The notes under the pieces are model-generated. The model was not told the origin of the DNA, did not search any database, and saw nothing but the letters and a program-made list of their open reading frames with translations. From Actinopolymorpha alba DSM 45243 (lineage in GTDB: Bacteria > Actinomycetota > Actinomycetes > Propionibacteriales > Actinopolymorphaceae), in NCBI RefSeq assembly GCF_000373925.1, contig NZ_KB892748.1, positions 50,684-114,683 of the forward strand: DNA of 64,000 bases, read 5' to 3'. How positions within the stretch are numbered: position 1 is the first letter of the stretch; each line of letters begins with the position of its first letter. This document shows positions 18,937 to 27,662 of this stretch, piece by piece. A program made the translations under genes and the position numbers.

Positions 18937-21048
18937 TCAGCCGGGGAGGCTGGCCACGCCGCGGGGCAGGAACCTGCGACCGGTGGCCTTCTCGGCGAGT
19001 CCGCTCCGGTCGAGGTACGGCGTGATCCCGCCGAGGTGGAACGGCCAGCCGGCCCCGAGGGCCATCGCCAGGTCGACGTCCTGGGCCTCGGCGACCACAC
19101 CGTCGTCGAGCAGCCGGCGTACCTCGTCGGCCACCGCGGCCAGCGCCCGCTCCCGCACCTGCTCCGCGGTCGAGGCGTCGCTGCCCTGCTCCAGAAGGGC
19201 TTTCGTCTCGTCGTCAAGGAAGGGTTGCCCCTGTGCGTTCCACGACCACACTCCCGGCTTGCCAGCCGCCACCAGCCGTTGCAGGTTGGGGGAGACGTAG
19301 AACCGGTCCGGGAACGCCTCGTGCAGTGTCTCTGCCACATGGAGGGCGACGGCCGGACCGACGAGCTGCAGCAGGACGAACGGCGACATGGGCAGGCCGA
19401 GCGGCAGCACAGCCTGGTCGGCGACCTCCACCGGCGTACCTTCGTCGACGCACCTGGTCACCTCGGCCATGAACCTCGTCAGGATGCGGTTGACGACGAA
19501 CGCGGGCGCGTCCCTGACCAGGATGGCGTTCTTCTTCAGCTCCTTCGCGACCGCGAACGCTGTGGCGAGGCTGGCGTCGTCGGTGCGTTCACCGCGGACG
19601 ACCTCCAGCAGTGGCAGGATCGCCACCGGGTTGAAGAAGTGGAAGCCGACGACCCGCTCGGGATGGTTGAGCCGCGACGCCATGGTGGTGACGGACAACG
19701 ACGAAGTGTTGGTCGCGAGCACGCACTCCGGCGAGACGATGCCCTCCAACTCGGCGAACACCTGCTGCTTGACCTTCATCTCCTCGAATACCGCCTCGAG
19801 GACGAAATCGCAGTCGGCGTAGACCTTCTTGTCGGTCGAACCAGTGACGAGGCCCTTGATCCGGTTCGCCTGGTCGGCGTTGATCCGCCCCTTGGCGAGG
19901 AGCTTGTCGATCTCCTCCCGGACGTACGCGAGCCCTCTCTCCACCCGCTCGTCGTCGAGGTCAGTGAGGACGACCGGCACCAGCAACCGGCGGGCGAACA
20001 GCAGCCCGAGTTGGCTCGCCATCAAGCCCGCGCCGACGATGCCGACCTTCGTGACCGAGCGGGCCAGCGACCTGTCAGGCACGCCGACCGGCTTCTTCGC
20101 CCGCCGCTGCACCAGGTCGAAGGCGTACAGCCCGGACCGGAACTCCTCGCTCATCAGCAGGTCGGCCAGCGCCTCGTCCTCCAGCGCGAAGCCATCAGCC
20201 TTGGTGCAGGTCTTCGCCGCGGCGATGATGTCGAGCGCGCGGTAGGGCGCGGGCGCGCCGCCGTGCACCTTGGCGTCAGCGAACGCCCGGCCACGCGCGA
20301 CGGCCGCGTCCCATGCCTCACCGCGGTCGACCTCCGGCCGGCGTACCTCGATCGGGCCGGTCAACACCTGCGCCGCCCAGTTGATCGAGCGCTCGAGGAA
20401 GTCCGCACCCTCGAACGTCGCATCCGCGATCCCGAGCGGCTCGAGCTCGGGTCCGCGCAGCATCCGGTTGGTATTGAGGGCGTTCTCGATGATGACCTTC
20501 ACCGCGCGGTCGGCGCCGATCAGGTTGGGCAGCAGCCAGGTGCCACCCCACCCGGGCAGGATGCCGAGGAAGCACTCGCTGAACGCCACCGCCGGCGTGG
20601 TGGCGAGGACGGTGCGGTAGGTGCAGTTGAGGACGACCTCGAGCCCGCCGCCGATCGCGAGGCCGTTGATGAACCCGAACGACGGCTTGCGCCCGTCATT
20701 GAGCTTGCCGAAGACCTGGTGGCCGTAGCGGGCGATCTCCAACGCCTGCTCGCGTTTGGTGATCCGGGGCATCCCCGAGATGTCCGCGCCCGCCGCGAGG
20801 ATGAACGGCTTGCCGGTGATGCCGACCGCCACGACCTCGTCGCGGTTGAGGACCGACTCCAGTGCCGCGTCGAGTTCGGCCAGCCCCTTGGGCCCGAACG
20901 AGCTGGGCCGGGTGTGGTCGAGCCCGTTGTCGAGGGTGATCAGCGCCATCGTCCCCGCGCCGTACGGGAGTTCGACATCGCGGACGTGCGCGTGGGTGAC
21001 CACCTCATCGGGGAAGATCTCGGCGTAGTCCTGTGCGAGCCCGTTCAC
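18937..21048 (-). CDS. fadB: Fatty acid oxidation multifunctional protein: enoyl-CoA hydratase / 3-hydroxyacyl-CoA dehydrogenase
   Basis: A 703-residue two-domain beta-oxidation enzyme. The N-terminal crotonase domain has AAGADISGM for the oxyanion hole, the GLAIGGGLEVVLNC loop and SECFLGILPGWGGT. The dehydrogenase domain begins with the NAD fold VGIVGAGLMASQL (near residue 345) and has GFHFFNPVAILPLLEVV. It hydrates enoyl-CoA and oxidises the product to 3-ketoacyl-CoA for the thiolase encoded just upstream. GTG at 21048 overlaps the thiolase stop by four bases (GTGA), indicating translational coupling. A longer open frame toward 22134 is antiparallel noise over the thiolase gene. Confidence 0.95.
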   Translation of the reverse strand: MNGLAQDYAEIFPDEVVTHAHVRDVELPYGAGTMALITLDNGLDHTRPSSFGPKGLAELDAALESVLNRDEVVAVGITGKPFILAAGADISGMPRITKREQALEIARYGHQVFGKLNDGRKPSFGFINGLAIGGGLEVVLNCTYRTVLATTPAVAFSECFLGILPGWGGTWLLPNLIGADRAVKVIIENALNTNRMLRGPELEPLGIADATFEGADFLERSINWAAQVLTGPIEVRRPEVDRGEAWDAAVARGRAFADAKVHGGAPAPYRALDIIAAAKTCTKADGFALEDEALADLLMSEEFRSGLYAFDLVQRRAKKPVGVPDRSLARSVTKVGIVGAGLMASQLGLLFARRLLVPVVLTDLDDERVERGLAYVREEIDKLLAKGRINADQANRIKGLVTGSTDKKVYADCDFVLEAVFEEMKVKQQVFAELEGIVSPECVLATNTSSLSVTTMASRLNHPERVVGFHFFNPVAILPLLEVVRGERTDDASLATAFAVAKELKKNAILVRDAPAFVVNRILTRFMAEVTRCVDEGTPVEVADQAVLPLGLPMSPFVLLQLVGPAVALHVAETLHEAFPDRFYVSPNLQRLVAAGKPGVWSWNAQGQPFLDDETKALLEQGSDASTAEQVRERALAAVADEVRRLLDDGVVAEAQDVDLAMALGAGWPFHLGGITPYLDRSGLAEKATGRRFLPRGVASLPG

Positions 21049-22241
21049 TTTGCGCCCTCCCAGTGGGGGTTCTCCCAGATCACGCTGCCGCCCATGCCGA
21101 TACCGACGCACATGGTGGTCAGGCCGTACCGCACGTCGGGCCGGTCCTCGAACTGCCTGGCCAGCTGGAGCATCAGGCGTACGCCGCTGGAGGCGAGCGG
21201 GTGGCCGACCGCGATCGCCCCGCCGTACGCGTTCATCCGCGGGTCGTCGTCGGCGATCCCGAAGTGGTCGGCGAACGCCAGCACCTGGACCGCGAACGCC
21301 TCGTTGATCTCGATCAGGTCGATGTCCGCGATTGTCAACCCGGCCTTGCTGAGTGCCTTCTCCGTGGCGGGGATGGGTCCGACACCCATCACCTCGGGTT
21401 CGACCCCGACGTACGCGTAGGAGACAAGCCGCATCCTGGGGGTGAGGCCAAGCTCCTTGGCGACGTCCTCGGCGGCGATCACGCAGGCGGTGGCGCCGTC
21501 GTTGAGGCCCGCCGCGTTGCCGGCCGTCACCCGGCCGTGCGGGCGGAACGGCGTGCGCAGGCCGGCCAGCCCTTCGACCGTGGTGTCGGGCCGCGGGGGC
21601 TCGTCGGCGGTGGCCAGGCCCCATCCGGCCTCGGTGCTGCGGGTGGCGACGGGCACCAGGTCGCGCTGGATCACCCCGTCGGCGTACGCCTTGGCGAGGC
21701 GCTGCTGGCTCGCGGCCGCGAACGCGTCGGCGCGTTCCTTGGTGAGCGAGGGGTAGCGGTCGTGGAGGTTCTCGGCCGTCGCTCCCATCACCAGGGCGGC
21801 CGGGTCGACCAGCTTCTCGGCGATGATCCGCGGGTTGGGGTCGACGCCCTCGCCCATCGGGTGGTGGCCCATGTGCTCGACACCACCGGCGATCGCGACG
21901 TCGTAGGCGCCGAAGGCGATCCCGGAGGCCGTGGTGGTCACGGCGGTCATCGCACCCGCGCACATCCGGTCGATCGCGTAGCCGGGGACGGTGCGGGGGA
22001 GTCCGGCGAGAAGCGCGGCGGTCCGGCCGATGGTCAGACCCTGGTCGCCCGTCTGGGTGGTCGCGGCGATCGCCACGTCGTCGACCCGCTCGGCCGGAAG
22101 GGTCGGGTTGCGGCGGAGAAGTTCGCGGATGCACTTGATGACCAGATCGTCAGCACGGGTCTCGGCGTACATCCCGCCCGCTTTACCGAACGGTGTGCGG
22201 ACCCCGTCGACGAAAACGACATCACGAAGCTCACGGGGCAC
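21045..22241 (-). CDS. fadA: Acetyl-CoA acyltransferase (3-ketoacyl-CoA thiolase)
   Basis: A 398-residue degradative thiolase. Catalytic residues visible are Cys94 in DRMCAGAM, the NEAFA loop, His in GHPLASSG and Cys in TTMCVGIGMG. It cleaves 3-ketoacyl-CoA, completing the beta-oxidation cycle with the coupled fadB downstream. The start is GTG 22241, with a strong GAGGAGG six to seven bases upstream. The promoter region carries a probable operator overlapping a -10 box, so the unit is likely repressed in the absence of acyl-CoA. Confidence 0.96.
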   Translation of the reverse strand: MPRELRDVVFVDGVRTPFGKAGGMYAETRADDLVIKCIRELLRRNPTLPAERVDDVAIAATTQTGDQGLTIGRTAALLAGLPRTVPGYAIDRMCAGAMTAVTTTASGIAFGAYDVAIAGGVEHMGHHPMGEGVDPNPRIIAEKLVDPAALVMGATAENLHDRYPSLTKERADAFAAASQQRLAKAYADGVIQRDLVPVATRSTEAGWGLATADEPPRPDTTVEGLAGLRTPFRPHGRVTAGNAAGLNDGATACVIAAEDVAKELGLTPRMRLVSYAYVGVEPEVMGVGPIPATEKALSKAGLTIADIDLIEINEAFAVQVLAFADHFGIADDDPRMNAYGGAIAVGHPLASSGVRLMLQLARQFEDRPDVRYGLTTMCVGIGMGGSVIWENPHWEGAK

Positions 22242-22289
22242 GGTCGCCCTCCTCGGTCCTGAGAACGTTCAGGCGCTGCTTGTCACCCG

Positions 22290-22309
22290 TAATGCTACTC
22301 GCTGGTAAC
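22290..22309 (-). promoter_or_regulatory. Candidate TetR-type operator and -10 box of fadAB
   Basis: GCTACTCGCTGGTAAC (22294-22309) is a dyad with TAC...GTA half-sites, of the kind bound by TetR-family repressors of fatty acid degradation in actinobacteria. On the minus strand TAGCAT (22290-22295) could be the -10 box, overlapping the dyad by two bases. The regulator is not in the window. Confidence 0.5.
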
Positions 22310-22315
22310 TAAGCC

Positions 22316-22324
22316 GCGCGACCT
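22316..22324. repeat. Half copy of the GGTCGCGCGACC family
   Basis: GCGCGACCT lies between the fadA promoter and the end of the next gene. It matches the right half of the palindromic family, preceded by TAAGCC. Confidence 0.4.
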
Positions 22325-22341
22325 GATCTGGTTGATCCGCG

Positions 22342-23043
22342 TCAGCGCAGGTGTTTGAGCGCTTCCCGGCGCGACAGCGGGGACAACTGATGCTCGTGCG
22401 CGTCGACGTAGCGGCGCACCCAATCCGGGTCGGTCCGGGCGTACTCCCGCAACGCCCAACCGATCGCCTTACGCAGGAAGAACTCCGGCCGGGTGAGGCT
22501 CGGGGCCAGACAGGCTTCGAGCAGCTGCGGGTCGGTCGCGGCCTTCGAGCCGAGCTGGGCGAGGATGGCGACCCGGCGCCGCCAGATGTCGTCGTCGTTC
22601 GCCCAGCGACGCAGGACCGGCGTCACCTGGTCGGGATCCGCCCGCAGGATGGGTCCGACCCGTTTGCTGGCCACCTCGTCGACGTAGTCCCACCAGGCAC
22701 CGGTCACCGTCAGGTGGTCGTAGAGCGGGAGCGTCTCGCGATCCTGCCAGTCGCGGTAGCTACGGTGCCCGGTCAGGGCGATGGCGGCATAGCGTTCCTC
22801 GCGGTACGCGGCGCCGTCCCACAGGGCTCGCACCGTGGCGTCCCAGACCGCCCGGTCCGCAAGCGAGTGGGCCGCGAACACCTGCCGGCAGATCCGCGCG
22901 ACGCCCGGCGACTGGACGCCGTGGAAGGGCATCGCCGACTTCATGTACGCCCGCATCGGCTCGGCCTTCTCCGGGTTGGCCGCCTCGCCCAACTCCCGGC
23001 GTACGTCGTCGATCAGCGACTGGTCAGGCGTGGGTGCGGACAC
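22342..23043 (-). CDS. DNA alkylation repair protein (AlkD-like HEAT-repeat family)
   Basis: A 233-residue all-helical protein matching the DNA alkylation repair family. Seen: the N-terminal MRAYMKSAMPFHGVQSPGV, the central WWDYVDEVASKRVGPIL and the C-terminal FFLRKAIGWALREYARTDP. AlkD relatives excise alkylated bases with a HEAT-like scaffold. The helix bearing WWDYVD contains the Trp and Asp expected for catalysis. GTG at 23043 is preferred because the longer frame to 23112 runs through the upstream terminator palindrome. Confidence 0.9.
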   Translation of the reverse strand: MSAPTPDQSLIDDVRRELGEAANPEKAEPMRAYMKSAMPFHGVQSPGVARICRQVFAAHSLADRAVWDATVRALWDGAAYREERYAAIALTGHRSYRDWQDRETLPLYDHLTVTGAWWDYVDEVASKRVGPILRADPDQVTPVLRRWANDDDIWRRRVAILAQLGSKAATDPQLLEACLAPSLTRPEFFLRKAIGWALREYARTDPDWVRRYVDAHEHQLSPLSRREALKHLR

Positions 23044-23065
23044 GCCGTCGAGGGTAGGCCCGGCG

Positions 23066-23105
23066 CGTCGCCGAGCACCGCCCGGCCGGGCGGTGCTCGG
23101 CGACG
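23066..23105. terminator. Perfect 40-bp palindrome between tandem genes
   Basis: Bases 23066-23105 are fully self-complementary (arms of 20, beginning CGTCGCCGAGCACCGCCCGG). It lies immediately downstream of the 23109-23513 gene and 23 bp upstream of the next gene on the same strand. This suits a terminator that insulates the two. No T tract is present. Confidence 0.7.
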
Positions 23106-23108
23106 GCG

Positions 23109-23513
23109 TCACGCTCGGGGGATGGGCACGAATCCGGAGGCGAAGGTGCCATCCTCGCGGGGTTCGTCGATGCTCAGGATCCGCGGCGGTGTGTCAGCCG
23201 AGGCGGTAACGACGATCCGGCAGCCGGTGGTGAGTCGAACGCCGTGCAGGACCTCGAAGCCGCGCAGGTCCTCAGCGGTGAGCTGGTAGGCCCGGGTGTA
23301 GCCGTCCGCACTGGTCACCGTGACCGCATGTTCGTCGAGCGCCGTGACGAACCCGTGCTGGAGCTCGACCACGACGTAGCCGCGCCGGACGTCCCGGATC
23401 GCGAAGGCGCCATGCAGCGGATAGAGGAGCGTGACCGGCGGGTCGGCGACTTCTGCGGCCGCATGCGCGATCGGCAGCGGCGTGGCGGAACGAACCTTTT
23501 GCAGCGACGTCAT
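23109..23513 (-). CDS. Conserved hypothetical protein with DUF5666-like beta repeat
   Basis: A 134-residue protein. The middle (RGYVVVELQHGFVTALDEHA followed by VTVTSADGYTRAYQL) resembles the small beta-barrel repeat seen in secreted actinobacterial proteins that read 'VTAVDxxSITVKSADGYT'. Unlike those it has no clear signal peptide or membrane anchor at the N-terminus, so it may be truncated or cytoplasmic. ATG 23513 has only a weak upstream purine stretch. Function unknown. Confidence 0.6.
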   Translation of the reverse strand: MTSLQKVRSATPLPIAHAAAEVADPPVTLLYPLHGAFAIRDVRRGYVVVELQHGFVTALDEHAVTVTSADGYTRAYQLTAEDLRGFEVLHGVRLTTGCRIVVTASADTPPRILSIDEPREDGTFASGFVPIPRA

Positions 23514-23672
23514 GGGACCGACAGTGCGGCAACGGCCTGAACGTCTGCTGAGCGACCGGTGGGAATCGGCTGAGAATCTCTCAGGCCTGTCTGGCAGGGT
23601 CGAACCGAGCGTGTGGGACGCTCATCCTCGCCGGACGCCACGACGGCCGTCCGGCGGACGGGAGGTCAGGAG

Positions 23673-24317
23673 ATGGGCGGACCGGCGTACGCACGGGCGG
23701 ACCTGCGGCGGTTCGCTCTGGCCGAGCGGGCGCGGGTGCGTGCCACGCTGGTGTCCTTGTCACCGGACCAGTGGGCGACTTCATCGCTGTGTGCCGGCTG
23801 GACCGTGCGCCACGTCGCCGGGCACGTCGCGTCCGCGATGCGGACCAGTGTCGGCGGGTTCCTCGCCGGGGCGGTGCGGGAGCGGTTCGACCTCGACCGG
23901 CTCAACGACCTGAACGCCCGCCGGATGGCCGCGTACCCCGACGACGCCTTGTTGGCGGCGTTCGAAGGCGACCGGATGAACCCACTGCACTGGCTCCTGC
24001 CCGGACTCCCGCTCCTCGACCTGGTGGTGCACCACCAGGACATCAGGCGGCCGCTCGGCCTCGAAACGGTGTTTCCGGGCGACCACCTGCGCGCCTGCCT
24101 CCAGCTGCTCACGACCTCGCGGTTGTTCGGGCGCCTTGCCCGGCAGGCGCCCGGGCACCGGCTGGTCGCCACCGACCTCGACTGGAGTTACGGAAGTGGA
24201 ACGCCGGAGGTACGTGGACCGGCTGAGGCACTGCTCATGGCCTTGATGGACCGGCCCGTCGGGCCGGAGGAGCTGAGCGGTGTGGAGCTGCTGCGGGCCC
24301 CCCGAGGGGGCGAGTAA
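23673..24317 (+). CDS. Maleylpyruvate isomerase family mycothiol-dependent protein
   Basis: A 214-residue DinB-like four-helix protein of the TIGR03083/MDMPI N-terminal family. Seen: DQWATSSLCAGWTVRHVAGHVA, with the first metal-binding histidine, and LDLVVHHQDIRRPLG, with the second site. Families of this type bind zinc and use mycothiol as thiol cofactor; the substrate is unknown. ATG 23673 has GGGAGG eight bases upstream. The stop codon TAA is immediately followed by a palindromic repeat. Confidence 0.85.
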   Translation: MGGPAYARADLRRFALAERARVRATLVSLSPDQWATSSLCAGWTVRHVAGHVASAMRTSVGGFLAGAVRERFDLDRLNDLNARRMAAYPDDALLAAFEGDRMNPLHWLLPGLPLLDLVVHHQDIRRPLGLETVFPGDHLRACLQLLTTSRLFGRLARQAPGHRLVATDLDWSYGSGTPEVRGPAEALLMALMDRPVGPEELSGVELLRAPRGGE

Positions 24318-24346
24318 GAGGTCGCGCGGATAGGGGGCGCGACCTC
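24318..24346. repeat. GGTCGCGCGACC-family inverted repeat at a gene end
   Basis: GAGGTCGCGC (24318-24327) and GCGCGACCTC (24337-24346) form a 10-bp stem around a 9-nt loop, starting at the base after the TAA stop. It lies between two convergent genes and could terminate both. Confidence 0.75.
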
Positions 24347-24371
24347 CAAGTCCTCGCGACGCTCCGCGGGC

Positions 24372-25619
24372 TTACGGGGGTCCGGGGTGATGCGGCTCCA
24401 AGGCCGTGGCCAGCACCTCCGCGGTGAGCTCGATCTGCCAGCGCCGCGCACCGCGTACCCGCAACGCGGCCGAAACCGCCTCGGCGGTGGGTTCGGCCGG
24501 CGGGTCCCACGCCAGGCGGCGGACCGAGTCAGGCGCGAGGAGGTTCTCCAGCGGTAGGTGATGGTCCGCGGCCAGATCGTGGAGTGCGGTGCGGCAGGCG
24601 GCCAACCGTGCCGCCGCGGAGGGGTCACGATCGGCCCACGCACGGGCAGGTGGCGGGCCGTCGTAGGGCGCGGTGTGCTCGGGGAGTTCACTGTCGGAAA
24701 CCTTGCGAGCCTGCTGCACTGCCGCCCACCACTGGTCGAGGTCGCGCCGGGTGGTGCGGGTGTCGAACTGCGGGATCGCCGCGAGCTGGCTTCGGGTCGC
24801 TGGCTTCGCACTGGCCGCGGCGATGATCGCCTGATCGCTGAGGACCCGTCCGGGGGACACGTCGCGACGTTCGGCCGCATTGTCACGGGCCAGCCAGAGC
24901 TCGCGCACGTAGGCGAGTTCGCGGCGGTTGCGGATGCGATGGATCCCGGAGGTGCGTCGCCAGGGCTCGCGCCGGGACTCTCGCGGAGGCTGGTCGGCCA
25001 GCGCCTCGAACTCCTGCGCGGCCCACTCCAGCTTCCCCGCCTCAACGAGCGAGTCGGACAACGCGTGGCGCAGGTCAACCAGGAGTTCGACGTCGAGCGC
25101 GGCGTAGACGAGCCAGGGCTCGGGAAGCGGCCGGGTCGACCAGTCGACGGCGGAATGTCCCTTCTCCAGGCTGTGGCCGAGGATCTCCTCGACCAACGCT
25201 CCCAACCCGACGCGTGGGTACGACAGCAACCGTCCGGCCAACTCGGTGTCGAAGAGCGTGCGGGGACGCAGGCCGAGTTCGGAGAGGCAGGGTAGGTCCT
25301 GACTGGCGGCGTGGAGCACCCACTCGGTGTCGGCGAGTACGGCGTCAAGCTCGCGAAGGTCAGGACACCGGACGGGATCGATCAGCGCGGTCCCGGCACC
25401 GGCCCGGCGAAGCTGGACAAGATAGGCACGGTGGGAGTAGCGGTAGCCCGAGGCACGCTCGGCATCGATCGCGACTGGACCGGTCCCGGCGGCGAAGGCC
25501 GCGATCGTCGCCTCCAGGGCGGCGGGGGTCTCGACGACGGGTGGGAGTCCGTCCCGCGGTCTCAACAGCGGTAGGGGCTCGCGGCGTACGGGGCCGGAAA
25601 GGGAAGTGGCGTCCGTCAC
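24372..25619 (-). CDS. rnd: Ribonuclease D (DEDDy 3'-5' exonuclease with HRDC domain)
   Basis: A 415-residue exonuclease. The DEDDy residues lie in AIDAERASG (motif I, near 50), HAASQDLPCL (motif II) and YAALDVELLVDL (motif III, Tyr/Asp). An HRDC-type helical domain follows near residue 200-280 (ELAYVRELWLARDNAAERRD). RNase D trims tRNA and other small RNA 3' ends. GTG 25619 overlaps the stop of the DUF3000 gene by four bases, so the two are translationally coupled, an order conserved in actinobacteria. Confidence 0.93.
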   Translation of the reverse strand: MTDATSLSGPVRREPLPLLRPRDGLPPVVETPAALEATIAAFAAGTGPVAIDAERASGYRYSHRAYLVQLRRAGAGTALIDPVRCPDLRELDAVLADTEWVLHAASQDLPCLSELGLRPRTLFDTELAGRLLSYPRVGLGALVEEILGHSLEKGHSAVDWSTRPLPEPWLVYAALDVELLVDLRHALSDSLVEAGKLEWAAQEFEALADQPPRESRREPWRRTSGIHRIRNRRELAYVRELWLARDNAAERRDVSPGRVLSDQAIIAAASAKPATRSQLAAIPQFDTRTTRRDLDQWWAAVQQARKVSDSELPEHTAPYDGPPPARAWADRDPSAAARLAACRTALHDLAADHHLPLENLLAPDSVRRLAWDPPAEPTAEAVSAALRVRGARRWQIELTAEVLATALEPHHPGPP

Positions 25620-26200
25620 CGGCTCCTCACCCGCCGGCCGGGGAGGGCGGCGACGCCAGCGGCCACCGGCGGCAACCCGGCGGCGGTGCACAGGAGGAGC
25701 CCCCACGCCTGCGTGTGCCTCCCGATCGCCTCGTCGAGGGGAGTCCAGGACGCCCGCAGCTCGATCTCGGCGCGCGCCGGCTCGTCGGCCATCCCACCGA
25801 AGCTCTCGGACGCGACCCGGGTCACGGTGCCGCTCAGCGCCGTGTAGAGCGCCTCCTCGGCGTCGAGGGCTTCGGTGAGCCAGGACCAGCCCACCGCACC
25901 AAGAAGCGGATCGGTGACCATCTCAGCCTCGATCTCCGCTCGAACGAACGCCACACACCGGAAGGTACCTTGCCAGGCCTCGTGCCCGTCGGGGTCATGG
26001 AGGAGGACCAGGCGACCCGTGGCGAGCTCAACGTCGTCGACCACGACGTCGGCGCTGACCGCCGCGGAAAAGGGCGCGACCCGCTTGGGTGCCGGTACCT
26101 CCTCACAGATGATCTCTGGACGTAGGTGCGCGGCACGCAATTCGCTCACTGCCCGTTGGAACACCTCGGGCGGGGCGTTCGGATCCCTGCGCGCGGCCAC
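25616..26200 (-). CDS. DUF3000 domain protein
   Basis: A protein of about 194 residues matching the actinobacteria-specific DUF3000 family. Seen: PPEVFQRAVSELRAAHLRPEI, WSWLTEALDAEEALYTALSGTVT and the late AEIELRASWTPL. Function unknown; it is regularly next to rnd. The start is uncertain: GTG 26200 sits just before the conserved region, while the open frame extends to 26323. It is divergent from hemE across a region with a half copy of the GGTCGCGCGACC repeat. Confidence 0.85.
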   Translation of the reverse strand: MAARRDPNAPPEVFQRAVSELRAAHLRPEIICEEVPAPKRVAPFSAAVSADVVVDDVELATGRLVLLHDPDGHEAWQGTFRCVAFVRAEIEAEMVTDPLLGAVGWSWLTEALDAEEALYTALSGTVTRVASESFGGMADEPARAEIELRASWTPLDEAIGRHTQAWGLLLCTAAGLPPVAAGVAALPGRRVRSR

Positions 26201-26328
26201 GCCCGAGAGACTACGTCCGACTGCCCCCTGGAGTCGGCTTGCGACGCGCCGACAATCTTGGTCAGTGCCCAGTCCGCCCGGGAAAACCTCAGCAAAGTCC
26301 GTGATATCGGACGCCTCGACCATGCTAG

Positions 26329-26339
26329 AAGGTCGCGCG
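26329..26339. repeat. Half copy of the GGTCGCGCGACC family
   Basis: AAGGTCGCGCG follows CTAG in the DUF3000-hemE divergent region. It resembles the left half of the family palindrome, and the right half is lost (GGATCACC). Confidence 0.4.
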
Positions 26340-26383
26340 GATCACCCAGCCGGGCCGGCGCGCCGGGTGTCCACCCGACCGCC

Positions 26384-26389
26384 TAGGCT
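26384..26389 (+). promoter_or_regulatory. Candidate -10 box of hemE, leaderless
   Basis: TAGGCT ends nine bases before the GTG start of hemE. There is no ribosome site between them, which fits a leaderless transcript starting at or next to the GTG. No convincing -35 is visible. Confidence 0.45.
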
Positions 26390-26398
26390 TGCGAGGTT

Positions 26399-27481
26399 GT
26401 GGACACGATGATTGGGAATGACACCGCGAAGGCTTCGCACGACCAGCCCGCGCGTCCGCAGGACTCGGCGTTCCTGCGGGCCTGCCGCGGCGAGCCAGTG
26501 CCGCACACGCCGGTGTGGTTCATGCGGCAGGCCGGACGATCCCTGCCGGAGTACCACAAGGTGCGCCAGGGCATCCCGATGCTGGAGTCGTGCACCCGGC
26601 CGGACCTCGTCACCGAGATCACGTTGCAGCCGGTCCGAAGGTACGCCGTAGACGCCGCGATCTTCTACTCCGACATCATGGTGCCGCTCAAGGCGATCGG
26701 GCTGGACCTCGACATCGTCCCGGGTGTGGGACCTGTCGTCGCCAACCCCGTCCGGACCCTCACCGACCTCGACCCGATCCGTCCGCTCGAAGCCGCCGAC
26801 GTTCCGTACGTCACCGAAGCTGTCCGTGAGCTGGTCCGCAACCTCGGCGGCACCCCTCTCATCGGTTTCACCGGAGCGCCGTTCACGCTGGCGTCCTACC
26901 TGGTCGAGGGTGGGCCGAGCCGCGATCACGTGGCCACGAAGGCGCTGATGTACGGCGCTCCCGACGTCTGGCACGCGCTGCTGTCCCGCCTGGCCGGCAT
27001 CTCCTCCGCCTTCCTCCGGGTCCAGGTCGAGGCCGGCGCGTCCGCGGTCCAGCTGTTCGACTCCTGGGCGGGCGCGCTCGCCCCAGCCGACTACGAGACG
27101 TACGTCCGACCCCACTCGCAGGCCGTGCTGGAGGAGGTGGGGCGGCTCGGCGTCCCACGCATCCACTTCGGGGTCGGTACTGGCGAGTTGCTCCCGCAGA
27201 TGGCCGCCGCCGGAGCGGATGTGGTGGGAATCGACTGGCGGGTTCCCCTCAGCGCGGGCATCGACCGGGTGGCGGGCCGCGCGGTCCAGGGCAACCTCGA
27301 CCCCGCGCTGGTCTTCGCCCCCTGGGAGGTCGTCGCCGAGAAGGCCCGCGCCATCCTGGCGGACGGGATGCGGGCTCCCGGCCACATCTTCAACCTCGGC
27401 CACGGCGTACTCCCGCAGACCGACCCTGACATGCTGGCCCGCCTCGTGGAGTTCGTGCACACCGAGAGCGCCCGGCACTGA
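26399..27481 (+). CDS. hemE: Uroporphyrinogen decarboxylase
   Basis: A 360-residue enzyme converting uroporphyrinogen III to coproporphyrinogen III in the cytoplasm. Seen: [15 protein letters not shown] (substrate-binding signature), [13 protein letters not shown] with the catalytic Asp, and the second signature [18 protein letters not shown]. Length is normal. The start is GTG 26399 with a nearby -10 and no ribosome site. It begins the haem cluster that continues with hemG and hemQ, separated by an opposite-strand DUF4349 gene, an arrangement common in actinobacteria. Confidence 0.96.
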   Translation: MDTMIGNDTAKASHDQPARPQDSAFLRACRGEPVPHTPVWFMRQAGRSLPEYHKVRQGIPMLESCTRPDLVTEITLQPVRRYAVDAAIFYSDIMVPLKAIGLDLDIVPGVGPVVANPVRTLTDLDPIRPLEAADVPYVTEAVRELVRNLGGTPLIGFTGAPFTLASYLVEGGPSRDHVATKALMYGAPDVWHALLSRLAGISSAFLRVQVEAGASAVQLFDSWAGALAPADYETYVRPHSQAVLEEVGRLGVPRIHFGVGTGELLPQMAAAGADVVGIDWRVPLSAGIDRVAGRAVQGNLDPALVFAPWEVVAEKARAILADGMRAPGHIFNLGHGVLPQTDPDMLARLVEFVHTESARH

Positions 27482-27513
27482 GCCTCGCCGCCCGTACCCG
27501 TGCGTCCTGGCGG

Positions 27514-27612
27514 GGCCCCAAATGATCACGTAAACGTGGCTAGTGCATGCCTTGCGGGGTGTCGATGCCATGCGAGGCGGGTTCCCGCCACGTTTACGTG
27601 GTCATTTGGGCC
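27514..27612. repeat. 99-bp imperfect palindromic element
   Basis: Arms 27514-27540 and 27587-27612 match at 25 of 26 or 27 positions (CCAAATGATCACGTAAACGT against its complement with one change and one extra C). The 46-nt centre has its own weak symmetry (GCCTTGC with GCGAGGC). Lying between convergent hemE and DUF4349, it may terminate both. Its size and inner structure also fit a small dispersed palindromic element. Confidence 0.75.
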
Positions 27613-27620
27613 GGCGCCGC

Positions 27621-27654
27621 GCCCACAGATGTGGGCTAACAGGTCGCGCGACCT
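27621..27654. terminator. Hairpin plus GGTCGCGCGACC palindrome after the DUF4349 gene
   Basis: GCCCACAGATGTGGGC (27621-27636, 7-bp stem) is followed by AGGTCGCGCGACCT (27641-27654), a perfect 14-bp member of the repeat family. The latter lies 8 bp beyond the DUF4349 stop on its coding strand. Together with the 99-bp palindrome this makes three stacked hairpins between convergent genes. Confidence 0.65.
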
Positions 27655-27662
27655 CTGCCTCG

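Noticed and set aside
18937..22134. A single 1065-residue fused protein covering fadB and part of fadA
   Set aside because: The first 360 codons are out of frame with thiolase and low in sense; GTG 21048 with stop-start overlap is the proper fadB start.
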